This document shows positions 44,582 to 55,482 of a stretch of 64,000 nucleotides of DNA, one piece after another. The stretch spans positions 186,001 to 250,000 of the forward strand of contig JAULSR010000002.1 in NCBI GenBank assembly GCA_030512295.1, written 5' to 3'. The notes under the pieces were generated by a model. It saw only the letters and a program-made list of their open reading frames with translations. It was not told where the DNA came from and did not search any database. The position numbers and the translations under genes were made by a program. Within the stretch, counting starts at the first letter, position 1. Each line of letters begins with the position of its first letter. This stretch comes from Bombardia bombarda. Taxonomy: Eukaryota; Ascomycota; Sordariomycetes; Sordariales; Lasiosphaeriaceae.

Positions 44582-45895
44582 TTAAACGAATCCCTTGAGG
44601 ATTGCAGCCTCGGCGTTCAGAATCGACGAACCCGCAGCTCCGATAACGGCTACAATAACAGCATCATTAGTAAAGGACCGAGTATAGTGTTGATTACTTA
44701 GAGAGCTTGGTGGGAAAAGCACTCACTGTTATGGCTTAACGCCACAAACTTGATGTCGAAAATCCCGCTCTCGTCCTCCCTCACCCGGCCGACACTGACG
44801 GTATATCCCTTGGACAAGTCCCGATCCAGACGCGGCTGCGGCCTGTCGGGCTCGTCAAAGACCATAATGGACGGCTCGGGTGCCGAGGGGCAACCGAGCT
44901 TCTGGGCCTCAGACACGTAGCTACGCATAGCCTCCTTGACCTGCTCGGCCGAGGGCGGGGGGCGCTGGGTGAAGCGTAGCGAGACGCAGGCCGTGTGGCC
45001 GTCGAGCACGGGCACGCGGTTGCACGCGGCCGACACGCGCAGCGTCTTTTGGTCCTCGAACGCGGTGGCGTCGGCGTTGATGCTGCCCAGAATCTTTTGC
45101 GCCTCCGTCTCGAGCTTGTCCTCCTCGCCCGAGATGAAGGGCACGACGTTGTCGATGATGTCCATGCTGCTGACGCCCGGGTAGCCGGCGCCCGAGACGG
45201 CCTGCATGGTGACGACGGAGACGACGTCGATCTTGCCGAACTTGGCCTGCAGGGCGGCGAAGGGGATGACGAGGCCGATGACGGCGCAGTTGCTGTTGCA
45301 GACGAGGAAGCCCTTTTGCAGGTTGTTGGTCTTGCGCTGGTGGGGGATCAGGTCGAGGTGGCCGAGGTTGACGGTGGGCACGACGAGGGGCACGAGGGGG
45401 TCCCGGCGATAGTTTTTGGCGTTGGAGAAGACGGCCAGGTCGGCGTGCTGGAACTCCTTCTCGATCTCGCCGGCCACGTCGCTGTCGAGGCCGCTGAAGA
45501 CGATGTCGCAGTCGGCGAATTCACTCGCCTTGCACTCGCGCACCACCAGGTCGCCGACCTCGGGCGTGATGGGGCTCGACTGCTTCCACCGCACGGCATC
45601 GCGGTACTTCTTGCCCGCTGAGCGGGAGGAGGCGCCCACGGCCACGAGGCGCAGGGAGGGGTGTTGCTGTAGGAGGAGGATGAAGCGCTGGCCTACGGAG
45701 CCGGTGCAGCCCAGGACACCTGGAAACGAGAAACATAAATGTTAGTTATTCATTCTGTCGCCATCTTCCTTTTTTTTTGGGGCTCCTTCAGTCTTAAAGG
45801 GGAATGGCGGATGGCGGGGTGAGGGTTCAGGGGCAAGAGAGAGCAAGTGCCCTGTAAATAAACGCACCGCAGTTCTTTACCGGTAATTGAGACAT
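44582..45895 (-). CDS. HOM2: Aspartate-semialdehyde dehydrogenase
   Basis: NADPH-dependent reduction of aspartyl phosphate, the common step to homoserine, threonine and methionine. Three exons on the minus strand: 45895-45868, 45719-44727, 44649-44582, with correct phases; 362 residues, the usual fungal length. The nucleotide-binding loop GCTGSVGQ is at 13-20, the catalytic Cys154 is in CNSNCAVIG, and the substrate-binding GAGYPGVSS, CNRVPVLDGHTACVS and final VIGAAGSSILNAEAAI blocks are all present. The end KGFV matches the family. Two TGAGTCA sites upstream fit general amino-acid control. The first intron separates the first nine residues, and the last exon carries only 22 residues, which single-ORF views miss. 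Confidence 0.96.
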
Positions 45896-46019
45896 GGTCG
45901 TGGTGGTCGGCTCTCTGATGTGGGTTTCAATCGAAAAAAAGACGAGATAGATAGATGCTCCAGGGAGCTTCTGCGACCGAATTGCTTAGTTATATGAAGA
46001 ATTGGCGTCGAGAAACATG

Positions 46020-46026
46020 TGAGTCA
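46020..46026 (+). promoter_or_regulatory. TGAGTCA, CPC1/Gcn4-type site for hom2
   Basis: An exact match to TGASTCA, the bZIP site of cross-pathway control, 125 bp upstream of the hom2 start codon. Yeast HOM2 belongs to this regulon, which supports the reading. Confidence 0.6.
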
Positions 46027-46450
46027 GTCAGTCCACTGCCCAGACCCAGAACTTGACCTCACAACTTTTTTCTCTCTCGCCATCGCAATTGATGCCCCGC
46101 CATTTTAACCCCCGCAATCGGAGCTCTCAAGTGCCCCTCTCTCCCCTCCAATCACTCTAGCGGCCTAGCCCCCCTCTTCAGCAAGTGGAGGCAGCTTATT
46201 CGGCACTAAGGAGTTAAGGTAGCCTCCCCGCAAGGGGCATCCACCTGGAATGCATCCACCACGACGTCGGTCCCACAACAACGGGATTACCCTAGGGCTG
46301 GGTTCTTCCTTGAACGTTGGGATTTTATCATATTCGCCCGCTTCCCCATCTTTGCTAGTATCGTCCAAGCTTCACACGCCGTCTCTCTTTGCACCTTCAA
46401 TTCGAGCAGACGACCGTGGATAATCACGAAAATCGTCATCGTTTTTCGGC

Positions 46451-46457
46451 TGAGTCA
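46451..46457 (+). promoter_or_regulatory. Second TGAGTCA site, distal
   Basis: Exact copy about 0.56 kb upstream of the hom2 start. It could act on hom2 or be chance. Confidence 0.4.
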
Positions 46458-47686
46458 CGCCAGTCTACCTACCAACTATCGGCGCCTAGCCCCATACCTA
46501 CGATAGACACAGGTGGTTCGAATTTTACCTAATAGTTCTACTCTACAAATGAGCTATGGACCTTGGACGATGAGAGAATTGCCGTCTCTCCTCTTCTTCA
46601 TTCACCCACCGACAGCTGTCTGCTTCCTCAACCATGATGTCGTGGTCTTTATCATCTTGCTGCGCCTCTCTCGTGCCAGAACTCAACGCTTTTGACGTTG
46701 ACTATTGCGCCAGGTCCCAGGTCTGGGGAGACAGGTGCAACGTCTCGATACCATTATGGACCGTAAAGGCCGGATGGATGAATGGAGCTCATTGGTTTTC
46801 TCACCAATTCAGATATTGCCAAGTTTCATTGCAAACGGTGGTGGCTTCTTTTCGTCCTACGCTCTCAAATTGACACGTTCTAAGTCAGCGCTACCCCTAT
46901 CTTCCTGCCTTCCATCTTCACAACAAAATTCATGGCACGTTGGAGACCTTGAGGGATGCCGAGGTACACTAGTTCAGCAAGTGAACAAGACCTGGTTCCC
47001 CTGCGCCTAACGAAAACACAGCCTTCCCCCTTGTTGTTCGGTGTCATGTTGCTACGGGACTTGAGCACATCGTTCTTTGAGGTCTCTTGGTAACACCTAC
47101 TATATGCTCAAGGGTCATATGATAATCTTATGATAATAGTTGTCAGAGTCGATACTTCTTTCTTTGTTGTCTCTTCCCCAGACTCCCCCCAGACTATCAA
47201 AGGATATAAGGGTTAGGGTTATACGAACAAAAGATCGGCATATCTCCCCGTCTTTGTCCCCAAACTCGTGAGTTATTATTATACCAGGGTCACATCCGCT
47301 CCATGCCGGGCCCGGGAAGACTAGAATCATCTCGACTTCTTTTGTCCCGCGCATGCCGAGGTCCAGCACTTTACGCGCGTTCAGCAGTACTCATCCCCTA
47401 GTTGTTGAGAGGATATTTTGTTGCTTAAATTGAGCAGCATGGGTCAGATTCTAAGCTAGGCAATCTTGCGCGTCTAAGGCGTTGTGATTGAACGTCCATA
47501 CGCACTAGCCCCTTGTCCCTGGTAGTAGGGCTGAATAACGGACGCCTTCCAATGACAACTACCATCGAGCACTCACCGAATCGACTTTGACGGGGTTTTA
47601 CGTTAATAATTCTGCCGGTTTTGGCGGTGAGCAATTTCTTTCAGCTGAGGTATTCAGATGGATCAGGGGGTCTAGCCTCCTCTGGG

Positions 47687-47695
47687 TATATATAT
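47687..47695 (+). promoter_or_regulatory. TATA box of the SDR gene
   Basis: TATATATAT lies 85-93 nt upstream of the SDR ATG at 47780, in a C/T- and A-rich leader. The position fits a regulated fungal promoter. Confidence 0.55.
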
Positions 47696-47779
47696 GGTTT
47701 ATCACTCCCAAGTTATCTCCTAATATTCACAGTCTTTCTAATCCACCACTAGATTTACAACAGAAAAATCACCTTCACC

Positions 47780-48910
47780 ATGGCCACTTCAACACCAACC
47801 ACCGCCACCAGCCCCTGGAGCATCGTCAAGACCATCCGCCAATCCCCACCCGTTGACCTCGAAGCCCCTTACGACACAGCCAGCCTAGCCGGCAAGACCA
47901 TCCTCATCACCGGCGGCGCCTCGGGCTTCGGGGCCGCCTTTGCCCGCAAGTGGGCCAGCCACGGCTCCCACATCATCATTGGCGACGTCAACGACCAGGC
48001 CGGCGAGGCCATTGTGGCAGAGCTGCGATCTCTCCCCAACTCCTCCCAACACCACCACTACCAGCACTGCGACGTCACCAACTGGTCCGACCAGGTCGCC
48101 CTCTTCAAGCTGGCCGCCAAGGCCAGCCCCACAGGCGGCATCGACGCCGTCGTCGCCGGCGCCGGCATCGTCGACCACGCTGCCCCAGACAGCGGCCGCG
48201 CCTTTGACCACCCCGGCGACCTGACCGCCGACGCCCCCCCAGCCCCGCCGCTAAATGTCCTCGCCGTTAACCTTACCGGCGTTATGTACACGTCCCACCT
48301 CGCCCTCTTCTGGCTCGACCGCAACGGCACCACCGCAGAGGGAAAGCTCAGAGACCGCCACCTGCTCCTGGTCAGCTCCATCGCCGGCATGATTCCTTTG
48401 CCCGGGCAGACCGAGTACGCGGCGTCCAAGCACGCCGTCGTGGGCCTGTTCCGCACCCTGCGCGGCACCGTCTGGCAGCGGGGCATCCGCTGCAACGTCG
48501 TCTGCCCGTACTTTGTGCACACGCCGCTGATGCCCACCGTGGGCGTGGCGCTGCTGGCGGGGAGCGGCATGGCGCAGCTGGAGGATGTGGTTGACGCGGC
48601 GACGAGGCTGATGGCGGACGAGGGGATTGTGGGGAGGGGCTTGGTTATTGGGCCCAAGTTTCGGGTGGTGGATGGGGAGGATGGGGAGATGAGGTTGGAG
48701 TTACGTGGGGAGGAGATGGGGAATGGGAGGGAGAAAGCGGTTTGGGAGGCGTATGCGCATGATTATGAGCAGGTCGAGGTGTTTGTTTATCGGTTTGTGC
48801 AGATGCTGAATGCGCTCAAGGCGGTCAGGGGGTGGGTGGCGACGGTCAAGGATTTGTATAGTATTTATGTGAGGGGGAGGAGGGTGGAGAAGGGGGTGAA
48901 GACTACGTAG
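47780..48910 (+). CDS. Short-chain dehydrogenase/reductase (classical SDR)
   Basis: An NAD(P)-dependent oxidoreductase of unknown substrate, likely cytosolic. Intronless, 376 residues. The cofactor loop TGGASGFG is at 44-51, and a GDVN acidic turn at 68-71 favours NAD(H). VAGAG at 125-129 stands in the NNAG position; Asn164 is in VNLTG; the catalytic Ser is in LLVSSIAG (199/200), with Tyr213 and Lys217 in YAASK. CPYFVHTPLM follows the active site as in 15-hydroxyprostaglandin dehydrogenase-type members. The last 100 residues extend past the usual SDR length (~250) and end in a basic, amphipathic stretch (VKDLYSIYVRGRRVEKGVK), perhaps membrane-associated. The catalytic set is complete, so activity is expected. 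Confidence 0.93.
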   Translation: MATSTPTTATSPWSIVKTIRQSPPVDLEAPYDTASLAGKTILITGGASGFGAAFARKWASHGSHIIIGDVNDQAGEAIVAELRSLPNSSQHHHYQHCDVTNWSDQVALFKLAAKASPTGGIDAVVAGAGIVDHAAPDSGRAFDHPGDLTADAPPAPPLNVLAVNLTGVMYTSHLALFWLDRNGTTAEGKLRDRHLLLVSSIAGMIPLPGQTEYAASKHAVVGLFRTLRGTVWQRGIRCNVVCPYFVHTPLMPTVGVALLAGSGMAQLEDVVDAATRLMADEGIVGRGLVIGPKFRVVDGEDGEMRLELRGEEMGNGREKAVWEAYAHDYEQVEVFVYRFVQMLNALKAVRGWVATVKDLYSIYVRGRRVEKGVKTT

Positions 48911-51900
48911 GGAGATGAAGGAGGTGAGGTGTGTATGTGTGTGAAGCGTAATCGGGGATAATAGGGGGAAGCGGTGTCTTAATGGCTGGCTGTATTGACA
49001 TTGTGGTATGAAGCCATACATGTATACACATATTAGTGGATTTGTAGGTGCTTCTGAAATTCTGTATACAAAAGGAGACTGCCAGTGTAAACATGAACAA
49101 AAACTATATTCGAGCCAGAATATTCTGGTACTATCTAGGGCGCTTCAAGATGGACCCTGAAACTGGCGACCTGACCAAATGTCTGTGACAATACCTTGCT
49201 GACAACAAAACAAACCATAACATGTGTGACCCCTACATCTCGCAATCTTGTCAAACGTGGTACAGCCCATCCATGGCTGGCTCTCATAACCGAGCACTTG
49301 ACAAGGCAACCGAGGCGAGGAGGATCGCTCGGCAGCCAACCGGGTGGCTCGGCCGTAGTCGGGGTAGCACAAAGCGTGTGATCAATCCTCCCATCAAGTC
49401 GTGTGCTAAGACGAGGCAGCTGGGCAAGGATGCTCATGTCTTCCCCTCACTTCAAACAAAGACAGTCCCCGTTGCCGACCTACCCCAAATACTTCCAACT
49501 CGACGACGAGAAGATGTAGTTGGAGACGGCACGCATCTCATATCATTTATCAACTAGCTGATGATTGAGAGTTAGGCTGTAATTAAGAGAGACACTCTCT
49601 CTCATGTCTCATATTAAGATACTGAACATGAAACAGAACAGGTGGTATATGCGTTATACCTTCAAGTTAGGTTCATTAATTAAGATACAGAACACGTTGT
49701 AATAACTGTATCCTATTCAACAAAACCAAGTTCACACGATGCTGGCCGATGGTCTATGACAACCGAAAGGCGAGGGGACATAACCGACGACCGACCCGAA
49801 CCCCCTCATTCCCTCTCAGCTGCTTCCCACCAGCTTTCTTTCTTTCGGTTACCGCTACCCTTAGATCCACACACACCTGGTAGTTGGGCTGAGAGGGTGA
49901 AGAGGGGAATGCTGGTTAAGAAGCGGTACTTAGGTGAGCACGGCACCTCAGGTAAAGTCATAGTAGGTTCAGCCACTGTTGTTACCAACACATGTATGTA
50001 CTGTACATACCCACCTGTTCAGATCAGCCTCGAACATGCCGACTTCCTACCTTACCTACTTCAACCCTTGTCGTTTCTGTCCGTTCTTTGTTCCATCTCT
50101 CGTGATAGCGGGGTAGCATAACGAGAGCCACGTCTTCAAGGTATCTACCAAGTTTCCCATGTCTCCAGTCTGGGTGGGGGGATGATGAGTGGCGAGGTCA
50201 CATCATGTCGCTATCTATGGATGATACAAACACACTCTCAAAGATGACTCGTCTTCGGCAACGGTAAAGCTAAGATAAGGCAAGGTAAGGGGTATCTATC
50301 GATGATGGGGCCGTTGGAGCTAATCACGCATCTCTAGTTGGGAACGACGTTGCATGTGTTGTCTCCCAATCAAGATGTGGGGCGAAATCGACAGCCTGTG
50401 AGCTATTTCCACAACTGAACAAATGTAAGATGCAATATTAGAATCATGATTACCGTAAGCCGCGGTCAGTTAGGTCGGCGGACGACAGCCCTCTGAGAGC
50501 AATAATACGCACAGTCTACAAGAGACAAATCTTACTCCGTTATCATCGTGTATGCGTGTGTCTACTATCTGAAAGAGCTAAGTCGTCATAGCAAGCCAAA
50601 CAAGTACCCATCAGTCAGAAAGTATGCCAGGAGATCTCCGAGAGCAGCAGGATGATGATGGTTGGATTTCCAGAGACCGGGAACTGTATATTGATAGATG
50701 CGACGTTTCGACGTGCCTATCGTGTAGATATATCTACCTAGGTAGCAAACCAGGTAGTTTCAAGGAGAAGAAACAAGCACCACCAGCATCTCTCTTCCTC
50801 TCTCTCCATTCTCCTCAAAACATAGCCAAGCAAGCATATAGACAACGACTCAACAAGACCGACGACGAGCTGGGCCATAAAAAGAACAAGAGAACAAGCC
50901 TTAATATTCTACTTCTCAACTTCCTACATGACAACGCAACCAACCCGCTATCATCAACTCCTTCAACCCAACCAGTTGCAACGCAACCCCTCAGAAAGCC
51001 TAACAACAACGAAACCGGCTACCACCCTATGCTTGTTTAAAATCCATTTCTTGTCCACGTTGTAAAAACTCCAGCCATCTTTGCATTAAAACGGAAACTT
51101 TCAAAATGGGTGACTGGCCTTTTTATGTCTGATGGATAATAGGCATATGATGAGATGCCAGTAAAGCAAGAACCAAAATAGTCAGAATATGGGAGTAAAA
51201 AGCAGAGTATTGCTAGCCACTCATGGATGAACCCGAAACGAATCGAAGAAACGAAAAATAAAAAAGGAACACCACCGCCATGAATCTCACCTGCTGAATG
51301 CCAACCTTGCTAAAACAAATGCCCCCTTTGGAGGAAAAGAAAACCAGAGGATACCGCCTCGTCCAAATAAGATCCGCACACCATCTTCCATGCCACAAGG
51401 ATACCTATGCGACGCACAAACGACTGGATATGCTGCAACCCCATGATCAAGGGCATTAGAAACAAAACAAACCCGCAAAAGGCTGACCCAGACCTTCAAA
51501 ATGATAACAAGAAATAACAAAAGACTGGATTCTGGAACGGTTCCACCTCGAAATGCTCAAATAAAAACTCCCATCCATCCAATTCAAATGAAGCCGAGTA
51601 TGGAGAGAACCCCTTGATGCGATCCCGTTTTGTGTTGGTGTATAATTTGTAAATCCTTTCCTTCTCCCGAAGTCTTTCACCCTTTAACCCAGGTATGTGT
51701 GTCCGTTCCATGATTGCCCCCTTTTTTTCTTTCTTTCGCGCTATTCTCGTGTTTTCCCCTTTTGGACCTTTTGCTCAGTCATGCCGCCGTAATCTCTGGG
51801 AAAATGTCGCGCAGTACAGGTACACAATCGAGTCTTCGTAACACCGCGCTTGCCGTTTGCCGTCACAGGATAGCAATCCACTCCTCGGGCTATTGTAAAC

Positions 51901-52558
51901 ATGACAAAGCCTAAACTCCTGTACGCCCACACCCTGCAGGTCTGGGTCGCGCGCATGCTCGCTCGTCTCGTGTAGGATAATAAAACCAAGGCGACGCCGT
52001 AGGCCCATGCTCCTCCCCTGACTCCACGCCCCGCTTGTCATGATGTATTGTAAACCAAGGTCGAAAGCCGCGAGACAATCGCCCAGAGCAGAGTCCGGAA
52101 GCCAAGAGTACCCTCCTAGAGTCTCTTGGGATGGAAACCAGTCTCTAAACTCCCTTGCCTGATAAAATGAAAAAGAGTTGATGATAAAAAGAAACCGAAA
52201 TAAAAGACAGTCGTAAATGGGAAAAATGTCTCGTGTCGAAAGTACAATCCTGACAGTAGACCATGCGCCTATAATTGTGGTATCGAAGATGCCAGCGCAT
52301 AAGCAAGTCGTAATGATCGAAAGTGACGCAAACCAACCAAACACGACAAAAGTGCCCCAGAGCCATGCCGTGCTTTGTTGACACAGCCCAAAATGGTTGT
52401 GACAAAAAAACATAGACTTCAACTTGAGGGGCCTCCAACGGTAAGAACTATCTAGGGCCTTAGTAGTGTAACAGAAAAAATGCCAGCGGAGTGAATTACC
52501 GGCGCCATTCATCGGGGATGAACTCCCTGTGTCGACCTGACGGACATAGGTAGGAAAT
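48911..52558. other. Long intergenic region between convergent SDR and scw1 genes
   Basis: 3.6 kb without a recognised gene. It contains AT-rich sequence (49550-49740), many short ORFs, and one TACCTAGGTA palindrome at 50735-50744. A minus-strand ORF of 245 codons (52512-51775) starts 46 nt past the scw1 stop. That ORF shows no codon bias and no motif. Confidence 0.5.
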
Positions 52559-54277
52559 CTACCTTCCCATCATGTGTGGTGGATAGCCCGAGGAAGCGCT
52601 TGCCATCATAGGTGCGTGGCTATAACCAGTGTACATACCGCCTCCCCAAAGATTGTTGGGAGCGCCTGAGAACTGAGAGGAAATGTACTGATTATTCCCA
52701 CCCGTTGCCAGGCTCGGTGCTGCCGAGAATCCAGAACGGTTCATCCCAAGTCCAGGTGGGGCAGACAATCCCGGGGGAGGCCCACTGGCAGTGGTGAACC
52801 CGTTTCCAGATACGGAGTGGATCCCGTTCATACCACTCGCTGAGGAAGAGCTGCTCTGGCCTGGCGTTTGGCCTGAACGGACCCCCAGTGGATTCTTTGA
52901 AAAGCTTAGACGAATGCCCCCCTTGGTGCTATTGTGGAGTAATTGGCCGTAAAGCTCATTGAGTGCCTTAGTAGCGAATGAGACATCCTCGAATTCGACA
53001 AAACACATGGGCCCATTTTGTTTGGTCCTGAAACAAAGCCGTCTGTACCCACGCTGCTTAGAGAACATAGCCTTGAGCTCCTCCTCCGATGTGTCAATGG
53101 GTAAATTTCCGACATACAAAGTGTTGCAGGGCGGATTTTGATCAGCTGGATTGGCTGGTGGAAAGTTGCTATGGTGACCTCTATAGGGCTGTTGTTGCTG
53201 TTGCTGCTGCTGCGGCGGGTTGAATCCTAGCGTCGGGCTCATTGTAGCCATGGTTGTTGGCGACATGGTGTTAGAAAGTGTCGAGAGAGACGATGGCATG
53301 CCGGGATGACCGTAGTGTGAAATTGGAGAGGGCCCGGTTGTAGGCGTAGTATTCAGTGAGAGGGTCGCCATGCGAGAGATGGGGATTTGAGGCGCCGTCT
53401 GTCGACGCTGGAGCCCATTTTCGGCAAAACCAACAGGATCCTTCAAGAGCTCACCGGTATCGTCATCATCGGCGGTGTCCTTGGTGATTAGCGATTTCCC
53501 AGTGACGCGTGCGCGGTCAGTAAGGTGATTGCCAATCGGAGACTGCGGCGAGAATATGTTTTGGTAGTGCGAATTTGACTCTCCATTTAGTGGCGTGATC
53601 TTGTCCAAGGGCTGGAAACCATTGAAGCGCGGGGCCTGTCGGGATGAGCTGACAGGCGATGCGGCCGAGGATGCGGCCGAAGATGCAGAGGACGATACGT
53701 TGGTGTCGATTGGGTACCTCTTGCCCAGGGAGCTGGGACTGGAGCCCATTACTTCAACAATCAAGTCGGCATCATTCGAGATATTCGATTTGCCGTTGAG
53801 CATCTTCTTGGCTTCCTGTGCACCGGCCAAGGTTTTGAACCTGATGATGGCAGATCGGAAGCCGTCATCCTCTGACTGGTCCGCTGGCAAGACGTCGACA
53901 TCGACCAGCTCTTTTGAAAATACCATCATCAAACGCAGCGACTCCTCGGAGGTGTTGAGGGGTAATTTTCGGATGCGCGCCGACGACAGCGGAGATGGGG
54001 CGGCAGAGAACGGCGCACCCCCGGGCTTTGTCGCATCGCGGTCAAATGAGTTACCCGACGTGATTGGGTGCGCGAAAGCCGTCTGAGAAGTTACAGATGG
54101 TCGGAAGGATTGCGCATGAGGTAAAAAGGCCGGCGCAGCCATTGCATTCTTTGTTGCACTGGTAAAAGCTGGGAACGAGCTTGTGCGATTCAATGACAGG
54201 GACACAAATTTAGAAGAAGGCGCAATAGACGATGCGCTGGTCGGGTTCTGGGCCCCGTTGATGCTCTCGAGATGCAT
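52559..54277 (-). CDS. scw1: Scw1/Whi3-family RNA-binding protein
   Basis: Fission yeast Scw1 and budding yeast Whi3 bind mRNAs and tune cell-wall and cell-cycle genes in the cytoplasm. A single exon gives 572 residues. An N-terminal RRM-like domain (RIRKLPLNTSEESLRLMMVF to DLIVEVMG, about 101-177) is followed by a Ser/Pro/Gln-rich linker with a short polyQ. The canonical RRM is at about 384-465 (CNTLYVGNLPIDTSEEELKA; MCFVEFEDVSFATKALNELY; GGIRLSFSKNPLGV). The tail is Gly/Ser/Met-rich. The second RRM is the most conserved part of the family and makes the call. The first ATG in frame is taken; a second at residue 46 (MAAPAFLPHAQ) is also plausible, and upstream exons cannot be excluded. Confidence 0.9.
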   Translation of the reverse strand: MHLESINGAQNPTSASSIAPSSKFVSLSLNRTSSFPAFTSATKNAMAAPAFLPHAQSFRPSVTSQTAFAHPITSGNSFDRDATKPGGAPFSAAPSPLSSARIRKLPLNTSEESLRLMMVFSKELVDVDVLPADQSEDDGFRSAIIRFKTLAGAQEAKKMLNGKSNISNDADLIVEVMGSSPSSLGKRYPIDTNVSSSASSAASSAASPVSSSRQAPRFNGFQPLDKITPLNGESNSHYQNIFSPQSPIGNHLTDRARVTGKSLITKDTADDDDTGELLKDPVGFAENGLQRRQTAPQIPISRMATLSLNTTPTTGPSPISHYGHPGMPSSLSTLSNTMSPTTMATMSPTLGFNPPQQQQQQQQPYRGHHSNFPPANPADQNPPCNTLYVGNLPIDTSEEELKAMFSKQRGYRRLCFRTKQNGPMCFVEFEDVSFATKALNELYGQLLHNSTKGGIRLSFSKNPLGVRSGQTPGQSSSSSASGMNGIHSVSGNGFTTASGPPPGLSAPPGLGMNRSGFSAAPSLATGGNNQYISSQFSGAPNNLWGGGMYTGYSHAPMMASASSGYPPHMMGR

Positions 54278-55434
54278 GCAGCTCTGGGGACGATGGGGAC
54301 GGCGATCGCGGTGATCGAATGAATGGCGAGGGCCGAGATGCGCAAAGAGTGGGTGCGACCGTGGTCAGGTACTTTTTTGGTGGTAGCTTGTGGAGATGCT
54401 ATGCCAGGTATTCGTACAGTGGACAAGCCGCGCGAGGAAGTTGGATGAGATTCACGGTATTGTCGGCGACGGGGACCTTTTTTTTTTCTTTAGGCGAGCA
54501 AGCACGGATTTTGCTTGGCTAAGACGCGATGGAATAAGGTGGGAGGTGACTTGGGGTCTAATTTCTTTGTGATGACGGTGTCGCGGTGCGCGCAATCAGA
54601 CAGTGGGCGCAGGAATGCGAATGCAGGACAGGCAGGTACGGCGCAACAAGAAGGACGGGCCTGGGGGGAAGAAGAGTTAGGGTTGGAGAAAGAGTTGTGG
54701 GTGGCCCGGGGGATGGGGAATGGGGGATGGAGGATGGGGAAAGCTGGAGCTTTGTGCAGGAAGGCGGGACCTTGGGGAGCTTGGTGGGAGATGTTGCAAA
54801 GTGCCAATCAAAGACAGTCGGTTGGGTGGGAGCTCAAGGTGTGCTGGGCGGGCTGTTGAAGGCGAGAGAACGGCTCAGCGCCCGGGGGAGGGGGTGTGAT
54901 GAATGAGGAAGGGGCTTCCCAGTGGAGGTTATGGTTGAGAGCTGCAAGTACCCAAGACGGGTTTAGTCGCTGGCTTGCTCTGCTCTGGCTGTAGGTTGTT
55001 CTGTAGTGTATGGACGCTCCGCTCATGCGCAGGTCAGGACAGTCAGTCACCTCAAGGCCGCAATCGCCACTACCACGACGTCGACGATGGAGAGATTTCG
55101 AGTGGGAACCTGCTCTCGGTGGGTGCCTGTGTGCCTGGGACTGGGACTGGGAGCCTGGGTCTTGGGTCTTGGGTCCTGGTTCCAAAGTACCGCGACGCCG
55201 AAGGTGCAGATAGTGAAATGCACTGGTATTGGTGGGCTGTGATAGGGGAGAGAAGCAATACCTAATGTACCATCATCCATGGATGGGGGTTCGGCTAGCT
55301 TAGTACCTCAGTTTGATGTCCTGTGTGCCGCACACCTCTGCTGGGCAAACGCTGGCGTTGGGCATGCAAGTCTGCACAAGCAGACAGCACAGCACAGGTT
55401 GTGGTCAATGTGAGTAAACTAACTGGGTGTATTC

Positions 55435-55482
55435 GTACGTACGTGCATGCGTGCGCGCGCGTCCATGCGTGCGTGCGTGCGT
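55435..55482 (+). repeat. Alternating CGTGCG-type tract, Z-DNA prone
   Basis: Nearly perfect purine-pyrimidine alternation for about 48 bp (GTACGTACGTGCATGCGTGC and on), about 1.2 kb upstream of the scw1 start. Confidence 0.85.

Larger units (their letters stand above)
45896..47779. other. Divergent promoter between hom2 and the SDR gene
   Basis: 1.9 kb. It holds two CPC1/Gcn4-type sites and, on the other side, a TATA box for the SDR gene. Short ORFs (<110 codons) look random. Confidence 0.6.

Noticed and set aside
44995..45621. 208-codon ORF antisense to hom2
   Set aside because: Same codon-bias artefact; the sense gene has every family motif.
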